DNA from: Pseudomonadota bacterium
GTDB lineage: Bacteria; Desulfobacterota; Desulfarculia; Desulfarculales; Desulfarculaceae
Direction: 5' to 3'
Assembly: GCA_018902755.1 (NCBI GenBank)
Contig: JAHIQI010000047.1
Location: forward strand, 1 to 64,000
Length of the DNA: 64,000 nucleotides
Shown piece by piece: positions 42,661-51,179 of this stretch. Position numbers and translations under genes: made by a program. The notes under the pieces were generated by a model. That model had not been told where the DNA came from. It ran no database searches and was given only the letters and a program-made list of their open reading frames with translations. Each line of letters starts with the position of its first letter. Positions within the stretch are counted from its first letter, which is position 1.

Positions 42661-43809
42661 TTAGCGCTTTTTCAAGAGATTCCGGGCGATGACCAGGCGC
42701 ATGATCTCGTTGGTGCCTTCGTATATCTGGGTGATCTTGGCGTCGCGCATGTGGCGCTCCATGGGGTATTCCTTGCAGTACCCATAGCCGCCCAGGATCT
42801 GCACGCCCTCGATGGCAGCAGCCATTGCCGTGTCGCTGGCGAACATCTTGGCCATTGCCGAGTTCTTCTCAAAGTGTCCGTGCTGGTCCTCCATCCAAGC
42901 CGCCTTGAGCAGGAGCAACTCCGACGCCTCCAGGGCCGTGGCCATGTCGGCCAGCTTCCACTGGATAGCCTGGAAGGCGGAGATGGGCCGGCCGAACTGC
43001 TCGCGCTCCCCGGCGTACTGCACCGCCTCTTCCAACACCGCCTTGCCGATGCCCAGGGCCTGGGAGCCGATGCCGATGCGCCCGCTGTCCAGAGTGGTGA
43101 GCATCTGCCTGAGGCCCGCGCCCGGCTGGCCCAGGATGTTGTCCTTGGGTATGCGGGCGTCCTCGAATACCAACTCCGAGGTGCCCGAGGCGCATATGCC
43201 CATCTTGTCTTCCACCCGGCCCACGGAAAAGCCGGGGGTGTTTTCCAAATCCACGATGAAGGAGCTGATGCCCTTGGCCCCGGCGGTCTTGTCGGTCACC
43301 GCCGCGATCACCGCGTAGGAGGCCACGTTGCCGTTGGTGATGAACTTCTTCTCGCCGTTGAGCACCCACTGGTCGCCGTCCAAAACCGCGGTGGTGCGCA
43401 TGGATGCGGGGTCGCTGCCCGCCCCGGCCTCGGTAAGGCCGTAGCAGCCGATCTTGGCTCCGCTGGACACCGGGGTGAGGAAGGCCTTTTTCTGCTCCTC
43501 GGTGCCGAAGGTCATAACCGGGAAGCAGTAGAGCGAGTTGTTCACGCTCATGATCACGCCAACGCTGGCGTCGCCCCGGGATATCTCGCTCAAGGCCAGC
43601 ACGTAGGAAACGTAATCCATGCCTGCGCCGCCGTACTCCTCGGGCACCGCGATACCCATGAAGCCCAACTCGCCCAAAGTGGCGCAGGCCTCGGCCGGGT
43701 GCTGGTGGTTCTCGTCGAAATGTGCCGCCTTGGGCTTGAGGTCATCGTCGGCGATGCGAGCCGCCGTCTCCTTGACCATCTGTTGTTCTTCGGTAAGTGC
43801 GAAATTCAT
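42661..43809 (-). CDS. Acyl-CoA dehydrogenase (short-chain type)
   Basis: A 382-residue FAD enzyme that forms trans-2-enoyl-CoA. FAD/substrate motifs CYGLTEAGAGSD and KKFITNGNVA are present and the catalytic glutamate is in IYEGTNEI near the C-terminus, as in short- and medium-chain enzymes. It is the last gene of the minus-strand block running from 53166, separated from hydroxyacyl-CoA dehydrogenase by 153 bp with a hairpin. Confidence 0.93.
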   Translation of the reverse strand: MNFALTEEQQMVKETAARIADDDLKPKAAHFDENHQHPAEACATLGELGFMGIAVPEEYGGAGMDYVSYVLALSEISRGDASVGVIMSVNNSLYCFPVMTFGTEEQKKAFLTPVSSGAKIGCYGLTEAGAGSDPASMRTTAVLDGDQWVLNGEKKFITNGNVASYAVIAAVTDKTAGAKGISSFIVDLENTPGFSVGRVEDKMGICASGTSELVFEDARIPKDNILGQPGAGLRQMLTTLDSGRIGIGSQALGIGKAVLEEAVQYAGEREQFGRPISAFQAIQWKLADMATALEASELLLLKAAWMEDQHGHFEKNSAMAKMFASDTAMAAAIEGVQILGGYGYCKEYPMERHMRDAKITQIYEGTNEIMRLVIARNLLKKR

Positions 43810-43877
43810 TTTTTCAGCCTTTTATTTATCAATGCGATGACGGCCTATTTCCGCCCTGCCAGGTGCGTAACAAACCC

Positions 43878-43910
43878 TTGAGGCCCAAGGGCAGGCCAGA
43901 AAGGCCTCAA
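43878..43910 (-). terminator. Hairpin between 3-hydroxyacyl-CoA dehydrogenase and acyl-CoA dehydrogenase
   Basis: Eight-bp perfect stem (arms 43878-43885 and 43903-43910). Located 53 bp past the stop at 43963. No T-run; weak terminator or spacer structure. Confidence 0.4.
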
Positions 43911-43962
43911 CGGTTCGTTCGCTGACAAGAGCGGCAAAAGCCCAGAACAGCGGGAGTCTGCC

Positions 43963-44835
43963 CTAATCTATGCGCTTGCCGTCCTTGTCGTAGTCGTACC
44001 AACCCTTGCCGGTCTTGCGGCCCAGGTGCCCGGCCTCCACCTTGCGCCGCAGGATGGACGGCGGATAGAAGCGCGGGTCCTTTTCCTCGTCATACACGTT
44101 GGTGTAGGCCATGAGCTGAACGTCCAGGCCCACCAGGTCCGAGGTCTCCAGGGGGCCCATCTTGCGGCCGAAGGCCAGGCGGAAACCGGTGTCGATGTCC
44201 TTGGGGGTGGAGACTTTCTGCTCCACCAGGCGGTAGGCCTCCATGTTGAGCAACATGTTGCAGCGGTTCAGGATGAACCCGGCGATGTCGCTGTCCACCC
44301 GGATGGGCTCCTTGCCCAGGAAGCGGATGAAATCCACCCCGGCCTGCATGGTCTCCTCGCTGGTGGAGATGCCCTTGATAACTTCCACCGCGTCAAGCAT
44401 GGGCACCGGGTTGAAAAAGTGCAGACCCAGCACCCGCTCGGGATGCTCCAACCCTCCACCGATGGCGCTTATGGGGATGGCCGAGGTGTTGGAAGCCAGC
44501 AGGCACTGGGCGCTTACGACCTTCTCCAGCTTGCCGAAGACCGCCCTCTTCACCTCGATGCTCTCGAACACCGCCTCCACCACCAAGTCGGCGTCGGCGC
44601 CGGCGGCGTAGTCCTGGCTGGCGGTGATGCGGCCCATCACCGTGTCCTTGTCGTCGGCTATCTTGCCTTTGTCGGCCAGCTTGCCCACCGACCAGGCGAT
44701 GGTCTTTAGGGCCTTGTCCAGCATCTCCTGGGAGACGTCGGTCATCACCACCTGCAAACCGGACTGGGCGCACACCTGTACGATGCCCGAGCCCATGGTC
44801 CCGCAGCCCACCACCATTACTTTCTTGATATTCAT
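43963..44835 (-). CDS. 3-hydroxyacyl-CoA dehydrogenase (NAD)
   Basis: A 290-residue paralogue of the 1087 gene: GCGTMGSGIVQV Rossmann motif at the N-terminus and GLHFFNPVPML active-site segment. Length is standard. Start at 44835 follows GGAGGG. It lies between thiolase and acyl-CoA dehydrogenase genes and completes a beta-oxidation set with them and the hydratase at 52381. Confidence 0.92.
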   Translation of the reverse strand: MNIKKVMVVGCGTMGSGIVQVCAQSGLQVVMTDVSQEMLDKALKTIAWSVGKLADKGKIADDKDTVMGRITASQDYAAGADADLVVEAVFESIEVKRAVFGKLEKVVSAQCLLASNTSAIPISAIGGGLEHPERVLGLHFFNPVPMLDAVEVIKGISTSEETMQAGVDFIRFLGKEPIRVDSDIAGFILNRCNMLLNMEAYRLVEQKVSTPKDIDTGFRLAFGRKMGPLETSDLVGLDVQLMAYTNVYDEEKDPRFYPPSILRRKVEAGHLGRKTGKGWYDYDKDGKRID

Positions 44836-44873
44836 TTCAGACCCTCCGACGGTCTAGTTTTGGTTGAAAAGCC

Positions 44874-46061
44874 CTAACCCTTTTCGTTGCCCAAGATGGC
44901 CACCGCGCTGATCTGGGGCGGGCCGCCAAAGGTGTGGGACAGGCCCAGGCGCGGGTTCTTCACCTGGCGCTCGGGGTTGTCCACCTTTTGTTGCAACTGC
45001 TTGTAGATCTCATAGGTCATGCGCAGGCCGCTGGCTCCGATGGGATGGCCGAAGCACTTGAGCCCGCCGTCGATGTTCACCGGCAGGCCGCCGCCGATCT
45101 CGAAGAAGCCGGAGCGGATGTCCTCGATGGCCCCACCGGGCTTGCTGAATCCGAAGTTCTCGTAGATGGCCAGCTCGGTGATGGTGAAGCAGTCGTGAAC
45201 CTCGGCCAGGTCCAGTTCCTCGCGGGGGTTGGTGATGCCAGCCATCTCGTAGGCCTTCTTGGAGGAGTTCATCAGGGCCCCGAAGTGAATCCAGTCGAAG
45301 TTGGGCCGCAGATGGGGCATGGTGGAATCCATGGCCACGCCCACGCCCTTTAGGTAGATGGGATCGTCCCTGAAGTTCTTGGCCATGTCCGCCCTGGTGA
45401 CGATGGCGCAGGCCGCGCCGTCGCTGTTGCCGCAGCAGTCGAACAGGCCCAGGGGCCAGGCAATGACCGGAGCGGCCAGCACCTTTTCCAAAGGCACCTT
45501 ATTGTGGAAGTGGGCCTTGGGGGCGCGGCTGCCGTTGTCGTGGTTCTTCACCGCGATACGGCCGATCAACTCCTTGCCCTCCTCGTTGCTCAAGCCGTAT
45601 TTCTCGAAGTACCGCTTGGCGATGAGCGCGAAAGAGCCGGGCGCGGTGCGCCGGGCTTCCAGAACCGGGTTCATGCCCCGGCCCATGCCCAGACCGGCGT
45701 ATCCGGTGTCCTTGAGCTTTTCCACTCCCAGGGCCATGACCACGTCGTACATGCCGCTGGCCACGGCCATGCAGGCCTCGAACAGGGCGATGTGCCCGCT
45801 GGTGCACCAGTTCTCGTTGCGGATGATGGGAATGTCGCGAAGCTTCAGGGCGTCGGCCGCCGCCGAGGAGCCGGTGCCGCCCATGGGGGCGTACACCGTG
45901 CTGAAGAAGCAGGCCTCTATGTCTTCTGGCCCTACCCCCGCGTCCTTGAAGGCTTCGCTGGAGGCCTCGATGGCCAGGTCGCTCATGCCGGTGTCCCAGC
46001 GCTCGCCGAACTGGCTGCACCCCATGCCGATGATTGCTACTTTGTCCTTTATGCTACCCAT
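44874..46061 (-). CDS. Thiolase, SCP-x / DUF35-partner type
   Basis: A 395-residue thiolase-fold protein. The nucleophilic cysteine is in NENWCTSGHIAL (about residue 86) and the catalytic His in CFGHPIGASG. The second cysteine of biosynthetic thiolases is replaced in LSHTFGGPPQIS, as in SCP-2-type thiolases. Such thiolases usually need a DUF35 partner, and here the next gene upstream encodes a DUF35 domain fused to an HMG-CoA-synthase-like domain, 13 bp away. Together they probably cleave a 3-oxoacyl-CoA. Confidence 0.88.
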   Translation of the reverse strand: MGSIKDKVAIIGMGCSQFGERWDTGMSDLAIEASSEAFKDAGVGPEDIEACFFSTVYAPMGGTGSSAAADALKLRDIPIIRNENWCTSGHIALFEACMAVASGMYDVVMALGVEKLKDTGYAGLGMGRGMNPVLEARRTAPGSFALIAKRYFEKYGLSNEEGKELIGRIAVKNHDNGSRAPKAHFHNKVPLEKVLAAPVIAWPLGLFDCCGNSDGAACAIVTRADMAKNFRDDPIYLKGVGVAMDSTMPHLRPNFDWIHFGALMNSSKKAYEMAGITNPREELDLAEVHDCFTITELAIYENFGFSKPGGAIEDIRSGFFEIGGGLPVNIDGGLKCFGHPIGASGLRMTYEIYKQLQQKVDNPERQVKNPRLGLSHTFGGPPQISAVAILGNEKG

Positions 46062-46074
46062 GATAATCTCCCCG

Positions 46075-47478
46075 CTACCTCACCGGCCGGCATTTCCAGA
46101 AGTAGTTGTGGAACCCACCCAGGTCGTGCATGCGGCGCAGGGTGAGCTTGACCGGCATGCCCAAATCCACTTGGTTGGGGTCGGCGTCGGTCATCAGGCC
46201 GTAGAAACGGGCCCCGTTTTCCATCTGCACCACGGTCTGCACGATCACCGGGTCGTCCGGCCTTCCGGCCAGGTTGTCCCGACTGAAGGTGAACACCTCG
46301 CCGGTCATGCTGCTCAGGCGCACCGTGTCGAACTGGTCCATGCTGCGGCAGTGGTCGCAGATGCGCTGGATGGGGAAAGCGGCCGTGCCGCAGACCTGGC
46401 ACTTGCTGCCCCGGCAGCGCAACAGGGAGTCGCGCTCGCGCCAGGTTACGGTGGCCGAGGGCACCAGGCGGAAAGGCTCGCCCGGCTGCGGCTCCACCAG
46501 GCCGTTGAAGCTCAAGAAGCGCGCGTAGGATTTCAGCTCGCCGCGTTTGGCCAATTGCTGGGCCACGCTAACCGCGGGCAGGGCTGGTGCGCTTTTCACC
46601 TCGAACAACAGGGCCTGGGCCCCATCGCCGTAGGCCGCCACCAGTATCTTTTCTCCGGGCTGGGCCTGCTCCAAGACGGCGGCCAGCATCACCAGGGGAT
46701 GGGCCGCGCCGCAGAAGCCCACCTGCTCCAGCTGGGAGTCCACAGCCTCGCCAGCCTGGCTAAGCCCGGTCTTTTTTAAAATCCCCATGCCCGAACGGGG
46801 GTCCGGCGCGGGGATGATGGCCTTGGCTATGTCCTCGGGCTTCAGGCCCATCTGGCTCATCAAGCCCTTCACCGCCTGGGCGGTGACCCGGAGGTAGCCC
46901 TCGCCGGTGACGAAACGGCCTTCCCAGGACTGCACGTAGGTGTCTTCCTGGGTGCGCCACACGTCGGTGATCTCATCGGTTACCGCGTAGCCGCCCAGGT
47001 AGGCCACAGGCGCGTCGCCGCCGCCCACCAAGACCGCCGCCCCGGCGTCGCCGAAGAGCTGCTCCTGGTCGGAGCGGGGATAGCCGATGCGCTTCTCGCC
47101 GGAGGCCACCAGCACCTTGCCGTCGCCCGCGGTGTCCAGGGCCAGCTTCAATGCGCCCAGCCCGGAACGCAGGGAGTTGCCCAGGTCCAGGGTTTCCATG
47201 TTGCCGCCCAGGTCCAGGACCGTGGCCAGCATGGCCGCGGCGGCCTTTTCCCTGTAGGGGGCGGTGGTGGAGGCGAAGTAAAGCGCCTGCACCTTTTCGC
47301 GGCCTCCAGCCTCCAGGGCGGCCCCGGCGGCCTCGGCGGCCATGGTCAGGGAGTCTTCATCACTTCCCGCCACGCTGCGGCAGCCCTTTTGGGCCCCCCG
47401 CTCCCAGGCTCCCCCTATGGTTTTCCGCTCTATCTTGAGATAGGGAATATGAGCAGCGGCTGTAAAAATGCCCGCCAT
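46075..47478 (-). CDS. HMG-CoA synthase-like domain fused to DUF35 (Zn ribbon/OB fold), catalytic Cys missing
   Basis: A 467-residue protein. Residues 1 to about 330 follow the HMG-CoA synthase/KAS III fold (GDAGAAVLVGGGDAPVAYLG; QMGLKPEDIAKAIIPAPDP). The nucleophilic Cys is replaced: DLGNSLRSGLGAL has Leu103 where Cys is expected, and the later active-site His is also not seen. Residues from about 345 form a DUF35 module with zinc cysteines 360, 363, 374 and 377. In archaea, thiolase, HMG-CoA synthase and DUF35 assemble as one complex; this fusion with the adjacent thiolase looks like a degenerate bacterial version, perhaps a scaffold. Start follows AGGAGG. Confidence 0.8.
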   Translation of the reverse strand: MAGIFTAAAHIPYLKIERKTIGGAWERGAQKGCRSVAGSDEDSLTMAAEAAGAALEAGGREKVQALYFASTTAPYREKAAAAMLATVLDLGGNMETLDLGNSLRSGLGALKLALDTAGDGKVLVASGEKRIGYPRSDQEQLFGDAGAAVLVGGGDAPVAYLGGYAVTDEITDVWRTQEDTYVQSWEGRFVTGEGYLRVTAQAVKGLMSQMGLKPEDIAKAIIPAPDPRSGMGILKKTGLSQAGEAVDSQLEQVGFCGAAHPLVMLAAVLEQAQPGEKILVAAYGDGAQALLFEVKSAPALPAVSVAQQLAKRGELKSYARFLSFNGLVEPQPGEPFRLVPSATVTWRERDSLLRCRGSKCQVCGTAAFPIQRICDHCRSMDQFDTVRLSSMTGEVFTFSRDNLAGRPDDPVIVQTVVQMENGARFYGLMTDADPNQVDLGMPVKLTLRRMHDLGGFHNYFWKCRPVR

Positions 47479-47524
47479 TATCTGATCCTCCTGCTTAATT
47501 AAAGACCATCAGGCCCCTTCAGGC

Positions 47525-49174
47525 TTAGATGGTTCGAACCGGCTGATACTCGCCGAACACCCCTCGTAGCACGCCGCAGATCTCGCCCAAGCTGGCGTAG
47601 GACTCCACCGCCTCGATGATCACCGGCATCAGGGCGCCGTCGCCCTGGGCGGTCTGCTTGAGCGCGGCCAAGGCGCCGTCCACCTTGTCGTTGCTGCGCC
47701 GGTTTTTCAGGGCTTGCAGCCGCTCGATCTGGTCCTGCTCCGCCTGGGGGTTGCTCTCCACCAGAACCTCGGGCTCTTGTTCCTCGATGGCGTATTTGTT
47801 CACCCCCACCACCACGAACTTGCCGCCCTCGATCTGCTTTTGAATGTCGTAGGAGCGGCGCTCGATCTCCTTTTGCACGAAGCCCTTTTCGATGGCCGCC
47901 ACCGCGCCGCCCATCTTCTCCACCTCGTCCATCAGGCCCTTGATGCGGTCGTAGATCTGGTTGGTCAGGGCCTCCAGGTAATAGGAGCCGCCCAGGGGAT
48001 CGATGGTGTCGGTGACCCCGGTCTCCTCGCGCAGTATCTGCTGGGTGCGCAGGCTGGTGCGCACCGACTCCTCGGTGGGCAGGCTCAGGGCCTCGTCGTA
48101 GGAGCAGGCGGCGATGGACTGGGCCCCGGCCAAAACCGCGGCCAAGGTCTGGTAAGCCACCCTCACCACGTTGTTCAAAGGCTGCTGGGCGGTGAGGCTG
48201 GCCCCGCTGGTCTGGGTGTGGAAGCGCAGCATGCAAGAGCGCGGGTCCTTGGCCCCGAAGCGGTCGCGCAAGAGCTCGGCCCAGATGCGCCGGGCGGCCC
48301 GGTACTTGGCCACCTCCTCGAACAGCTTGTTGTTGGTGTTGAAAATCCAACTGATGCGCGGGGCGAACTCGTCGATGCCCAGGCCAGCGTCCAGGGCGGC
48401 CTCGATGTAAGCGATGGCGTTGCTGAAGGAGAAGGCGATCTCCTGCACCGCCGAGCAGCCCGCCTCGCGCAAGTGGTAGCCCGCCACGTTGATGGTGTTG
48501 AAGCGCGGCACGCTCTTGCTGCAATAGGCGAAGATGTCGGTGACCAAACGGATGCTGGGCTGGGGCGGGAAGATGTAGGTGCCCCGCACCGTGTACTCCT
48601 TGAGCACGTCGTTTTGCAGGGTGCCCCGCAACACGCTGGGGTCCAGGCCCTGCTTCTTGCCGATGCTCACGTACATGGCCAGCATGATGGCCGAGGGCGC
48701 GTTGATGGTCATGGAGGTGGAAAGCTTGTCCAAGGGAAGGCCCTCGAAGATGACCTCCATGTCCTCCAGGGTGTCCACCGGCACCCCCACCTTGCCCACT
48801 TCGCCGGCGGACATGGGATGGTCCGAGTCATAGCCGATCTGGGTGGGCAGGTCAAAGGCCACGCTGAGGCCGGTCTGGCCCTGCTCCAGCAGGTAGCGGA
48901 AGCGGGCGTTGGTGTCTTTGGGCGAGTCGTAGCCCGAGTATTGGCGCACCGTCCAGGGACGGCCCAGGTACATGCTGGGGTAGACCCCGCGCGCAAAGGG
49001 ATGCTCGCCGGGGAAGCCCAACTGCTCCAGGTAGTCCTGGGCCGACACGTCGGCCGGGGTGTAGAGTTTTTCCACCGGGTCCCCCCAGTCGGTGTGACGG
49101 GGGGCTGCTTTGGCCAGGCCGGGGTCGCTCTGGCCCCACCTGGCTTTTTCTTCTTTTATCTTGTTCTGGTCCAT
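47525..49174 (-). CDS. Methylmalonyl-CoA mutase, large (catalytic) subunit
   Basis: A 549-residue TIM-barrel subunit of B12-dependent acyl-CoA mutases. Substrate-binding residues match true methylmalonyl-CoA mutase rather than isobutyryl-CoA mutase: Tyr79 in RPWTVRQYSGY (Phe in the latter) and Arg in YTVRGTYIFPP (Gln in the latter). His of GYHLREAG is also kept. The B12 domain is a separate gene just upstream (49200). It interconverts methylmalonyl-CoA and succinyl-CoA, tying propionyl-CoA metabolism to the citric acid cycle. Start is ATG at 49174 with GGAG; GTG at 49180 is less likely. Confidence 0.93.
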   Translation of the reverse strand: MDQNKIKEEKARWGQSDPGLAKAAPRHTDWGDPVEKLYTPADVSAQDYLEQLGFPGEHPFARGVYPSMYLGRPWTVRQYSGYDSPKDTNARFRYLLEQGQTGLSVAFDLPTQIGYDSDHPMSAGEVGKVGVPVDTLEDMEVIFEGLPLDKLSTSMTINAPSAIMLAMYVSIGKKQGLDPSVLRGTLQNDVLKEYTVRGTYIFPPQPSIRLVTDIFAYCSKSVPRFNTINVAGYHLREAGCSAVQEIAFSFSNAIAYIEAALDAGLGIDEFAPRISWIFNTNNKLFEEVAKYRAARRIWAELLRDRFGAKDPRSCMLRFHTQTSGASLTAQQPLNNVVRVAYQTLAAVLAGAQSIAACSYDEALSLPTEESVRTSLRTQQILREETGVTDTIDPLGGSYYLEALTNQIYDRIKGLMDEVEKMGGAVAAIEKGFVQKEIERRSYDIQKQIEGGKFVVVGVNKYAIEEQEPEVLVESNPQAEQDQIERLQALKNRRSNDKVDGALAALKQTAQGDGALMPVIIEAVESYASLGEICGVLRGVFGEYQPVRTI

Positions 49175-49199
49175 GGACACAGCTCCGCTCTCCCGGCTT

Positions 49200-49598
49200 T
49201 CAGCTCAGGGACACGTTGTTCCTGATGAACTCGGCAATTTCCGTCATGGTGGTGCCGGGCCCGAAGATTTCCTTGACGCCTTGTTCCCTGAGGGCCACGC
49301 GATCCTTGGGAGGCACGATGCCTCCGGCCACCAACAGAACATGGGCGGCGTCTTTTTCGCGCAACAGCTGGGCCACCCGGGGCAGGTGCTGGTTGTGGGC
49401 CCCGGACAAGGTGCTCAGGGCGATCACGTCCACGTCTTCCTGCAAGGCGGCGGCCACGATGGCCTCGGGAGTCTGGCGCAGGCCGGTGTAGATCACCTCC
49501 ATGCCCGCGTCCTTGAGACCGGCGCAAACCACCTTTATGCCGCGGTCGTGCCCGTCCAGACCGGGCTTGGCCGCCAGAACTCGAATACGTTTACTCAT
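49200..49598 (-). CDS. Methylmalonyl-CoA mutase, B12-binding small subunit
   Basis: A 132-residue cobalamin-binding domain. The DGHDRG motif (residues 15-20) supplies the His17 ligand to cobalt, and GGIVPPKD and FGPGTTMTEI complete the B12 fold. Start is ATG at 49598 behind AAGGAG; a TTG at 49607 would be too close to that site. It lies 26 bp upstream of the catalytic subunit and pairs with it. Confidence 0.95.
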   Translation of the reverse strand: MSKRIRVLAAKPGLDGHDRGIKVVCAGLKDAGMEVIYTGLRQTPEAIVAAALQEDVDVIALSTLSGAHNQHLPRVAQLLREKDAAHVLLVAGGIVPPKDRVALREQGVKEIFGPGTTMTEIAEFIRNNVSLS

Positions 49599-49631
49599 GA
49601 CTATCAAGCTCCTTTTGCCTACAGGCGCGGC

Positions 49632-51170
49632 CTAGAGCGGCACGTTGCCGTGTTTGCGCCAGGGTTTCGGCTCCTGCTTGTCCTCCAGGGCCTGGAGGGC
49701 CTGCACCAGGTAGCGCCGGGTGTCGCCGGGCAGGATCACCGCGTCCACGTGCAGCTTTTTGGCCACATCGTAGGGGTTGGCGAACTTTTCACGGTACTCG
49801 TCGATCTTGGCCTGGCGGGCGGCTTCGGGGTCGTCGGCCTTGGCGATTTCCTTGGCGTAGACGATGTCCACCGCGCCCTCGGCGCCCATAACCGCCACCT
49901 CGGCCGAGGGCCAGGCCCACACCTGATCCGCGCCGAGTTGCTTGGAGCACATGGCTTGGTAGGCCCCGCCGTATGCCTTGCGCAGGATGATGGTGATCTT
50001 GGGGACCGTAGCCTCGGAGTAGGCGTAGATCATCTTGGCCCCGTGGCGGATGATGCCGCTGTATTCGTGCTTGACGCCGGGCAGGTAGCCGGGCACGTCA
50101 ACCAGGTTGACCAAGGGTATGTTGAAGGCGTCGCAGGTGCGCACAAATCGGGCGGCCTTGTCCGAGGCGTTGCTGTCCAGGGCTCCGCCCAGGTGCCGCG
50201 ACTGGTTGGCTACAATTCCTACCGACCGGCCGTCTATGCGGCCGAAGCCCACCACCACGTTGGGGGCATACAGGGCCTTGATCTCCATGAAATCGCCCTT
50301 GTCCACCAGACGCTCGATCACCTGACGCACGTCGAAGAATTTCTTGCGGTCATCGGGGATGATTTTGTGGATATCCTGGTCGTAATGCGGGGTCCACATG
50401 GTCAGGCGTGGGGCCTGGCTTTTGGAGTTGCTGGGCAAAAAGGACAAGAGCCGCTTGACCTGCTCCAGACATTCAGTGTCGTCCTTGGTGGCCAGATCGC
50501 AGTTGCCTGAAATCTTGGTGTGGATTCGCGCCCCGCCCAGCGTTTCCATGGTCACTTCTTCGCCGGTAACCGACTTGATGACCTTGGGGCCGGTGATAAA
50601 CATGTAGGAGGTCTTCTTGACCATGAACACGAAGTCGGTCATTGCCGGAGAATAGACCGCCCCGCCGGCGCAGTTGCCCATTATCACGGAAATCTGGGGC
50701 ACCACTCCGCTGGCGTCGACGTTGCGCTTGAATATGAGGCCGTATCCTGCCAGCCCCCCGGCGCCTTCCTGAACCCTGGCTCCGGCCGAATCGTTGATGC
50801 CCACGATGGGGGCACCGGCCTTCACCGCCAGGTCCATGACGGTGCATATCTTTTGAGAATGCATGTCCCCCAGGCTGCCGCCCACGACCGTGGCATCCTG
50901 GGCAAAGGCGAAGACCGTACGGCCGTCCACCTGGCCGTACCCGGTCACCACCCCGTCTCCGGGCATGTGTTTTTTTTCAAGGCCGAAGTCGCGGCAGGTG
51001 TGGTCGGTCAACAAGCCCACCTCGATGAAGGTGTCCTTGTCGAACAGGTAATCCAGGCGCTCCCTGGCGGTGAGCTTGCCCTTGGCGTGCTCCTTCTCGA
51101 TGCGCTTGACCCCGCCTCCCAGGCGATGCTCTTGGTTCTTCTCCTCGAGCTCTTGGATGAGATGATCCAT
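49632..51170 (-). CDS. Acyl-CoA carboxyltransferase (propionyl-CoA carboxylase beta / methylmalonyl-CoA decarboxylase alpha)
   Basis: A 512-residue carboxyltransferase with two crotonase-like halves: GINDSAGARVQEG with the GNCAGGAVYSPAMTDF segment, and DVPGYLPGVKHEYSG with RKAYGGAYQAM. It moves a carboxyl group between biotin and propionyl-CoA. No biotin carboxylase or carrier gene is in the window, so it must use partners encoded elsewhere, or act with a membrane decarboxylase. With the mutase genes downstream it links propionyl-CoA and succinyl-CoA. Start at 51170. Confidence 0.92.
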   Translation of the reverse strand: MDHLIQELEEKNQEHRLGGGVKRIEKEHAKGKLTARERLDYLFDKDTFIEVGLLTDHTCRDFGLEKKHMPGDGVVTGYGQVDGRTVFAFAQDATVVGGSLGDMHSQKICTVMDLAVKAGAPIVGINDSAGARVQEGAGGLAGYGLIFKRNVDASGVVPQISVIMGNCAGGAVYSPAMTDFVFMVKKTSYMFITGPKVIKSVTGEEVTMETLGGARIHTKISGNCDLATKDDTECLEQVKRLLSFLPSNSKSQAPRLTMWTPHYDQDIHKIIPDDRKKFFDVRQVIERLVDKGDFMEIKALYAPNVVVGFGRIDGRSVGIVANQSRHLGGALDSNASDKAARFVRTCDAFNIPLVNLVDVPGYLPGVKHEYSGIIRHGAKMIYAYSEATVPKITIILRKAYGGAYQAMCSKQLGADQVWAWPSAEVAVMGAEGAVDIVYAKEIAKADDPEAARQAKIDEYREKFANPYDVAKKLHVDAVILPGDTRRYLVQALQALEDKQEPKPWRKHGNVPL

Positions 51171-51179
51171 GACCCCGTC

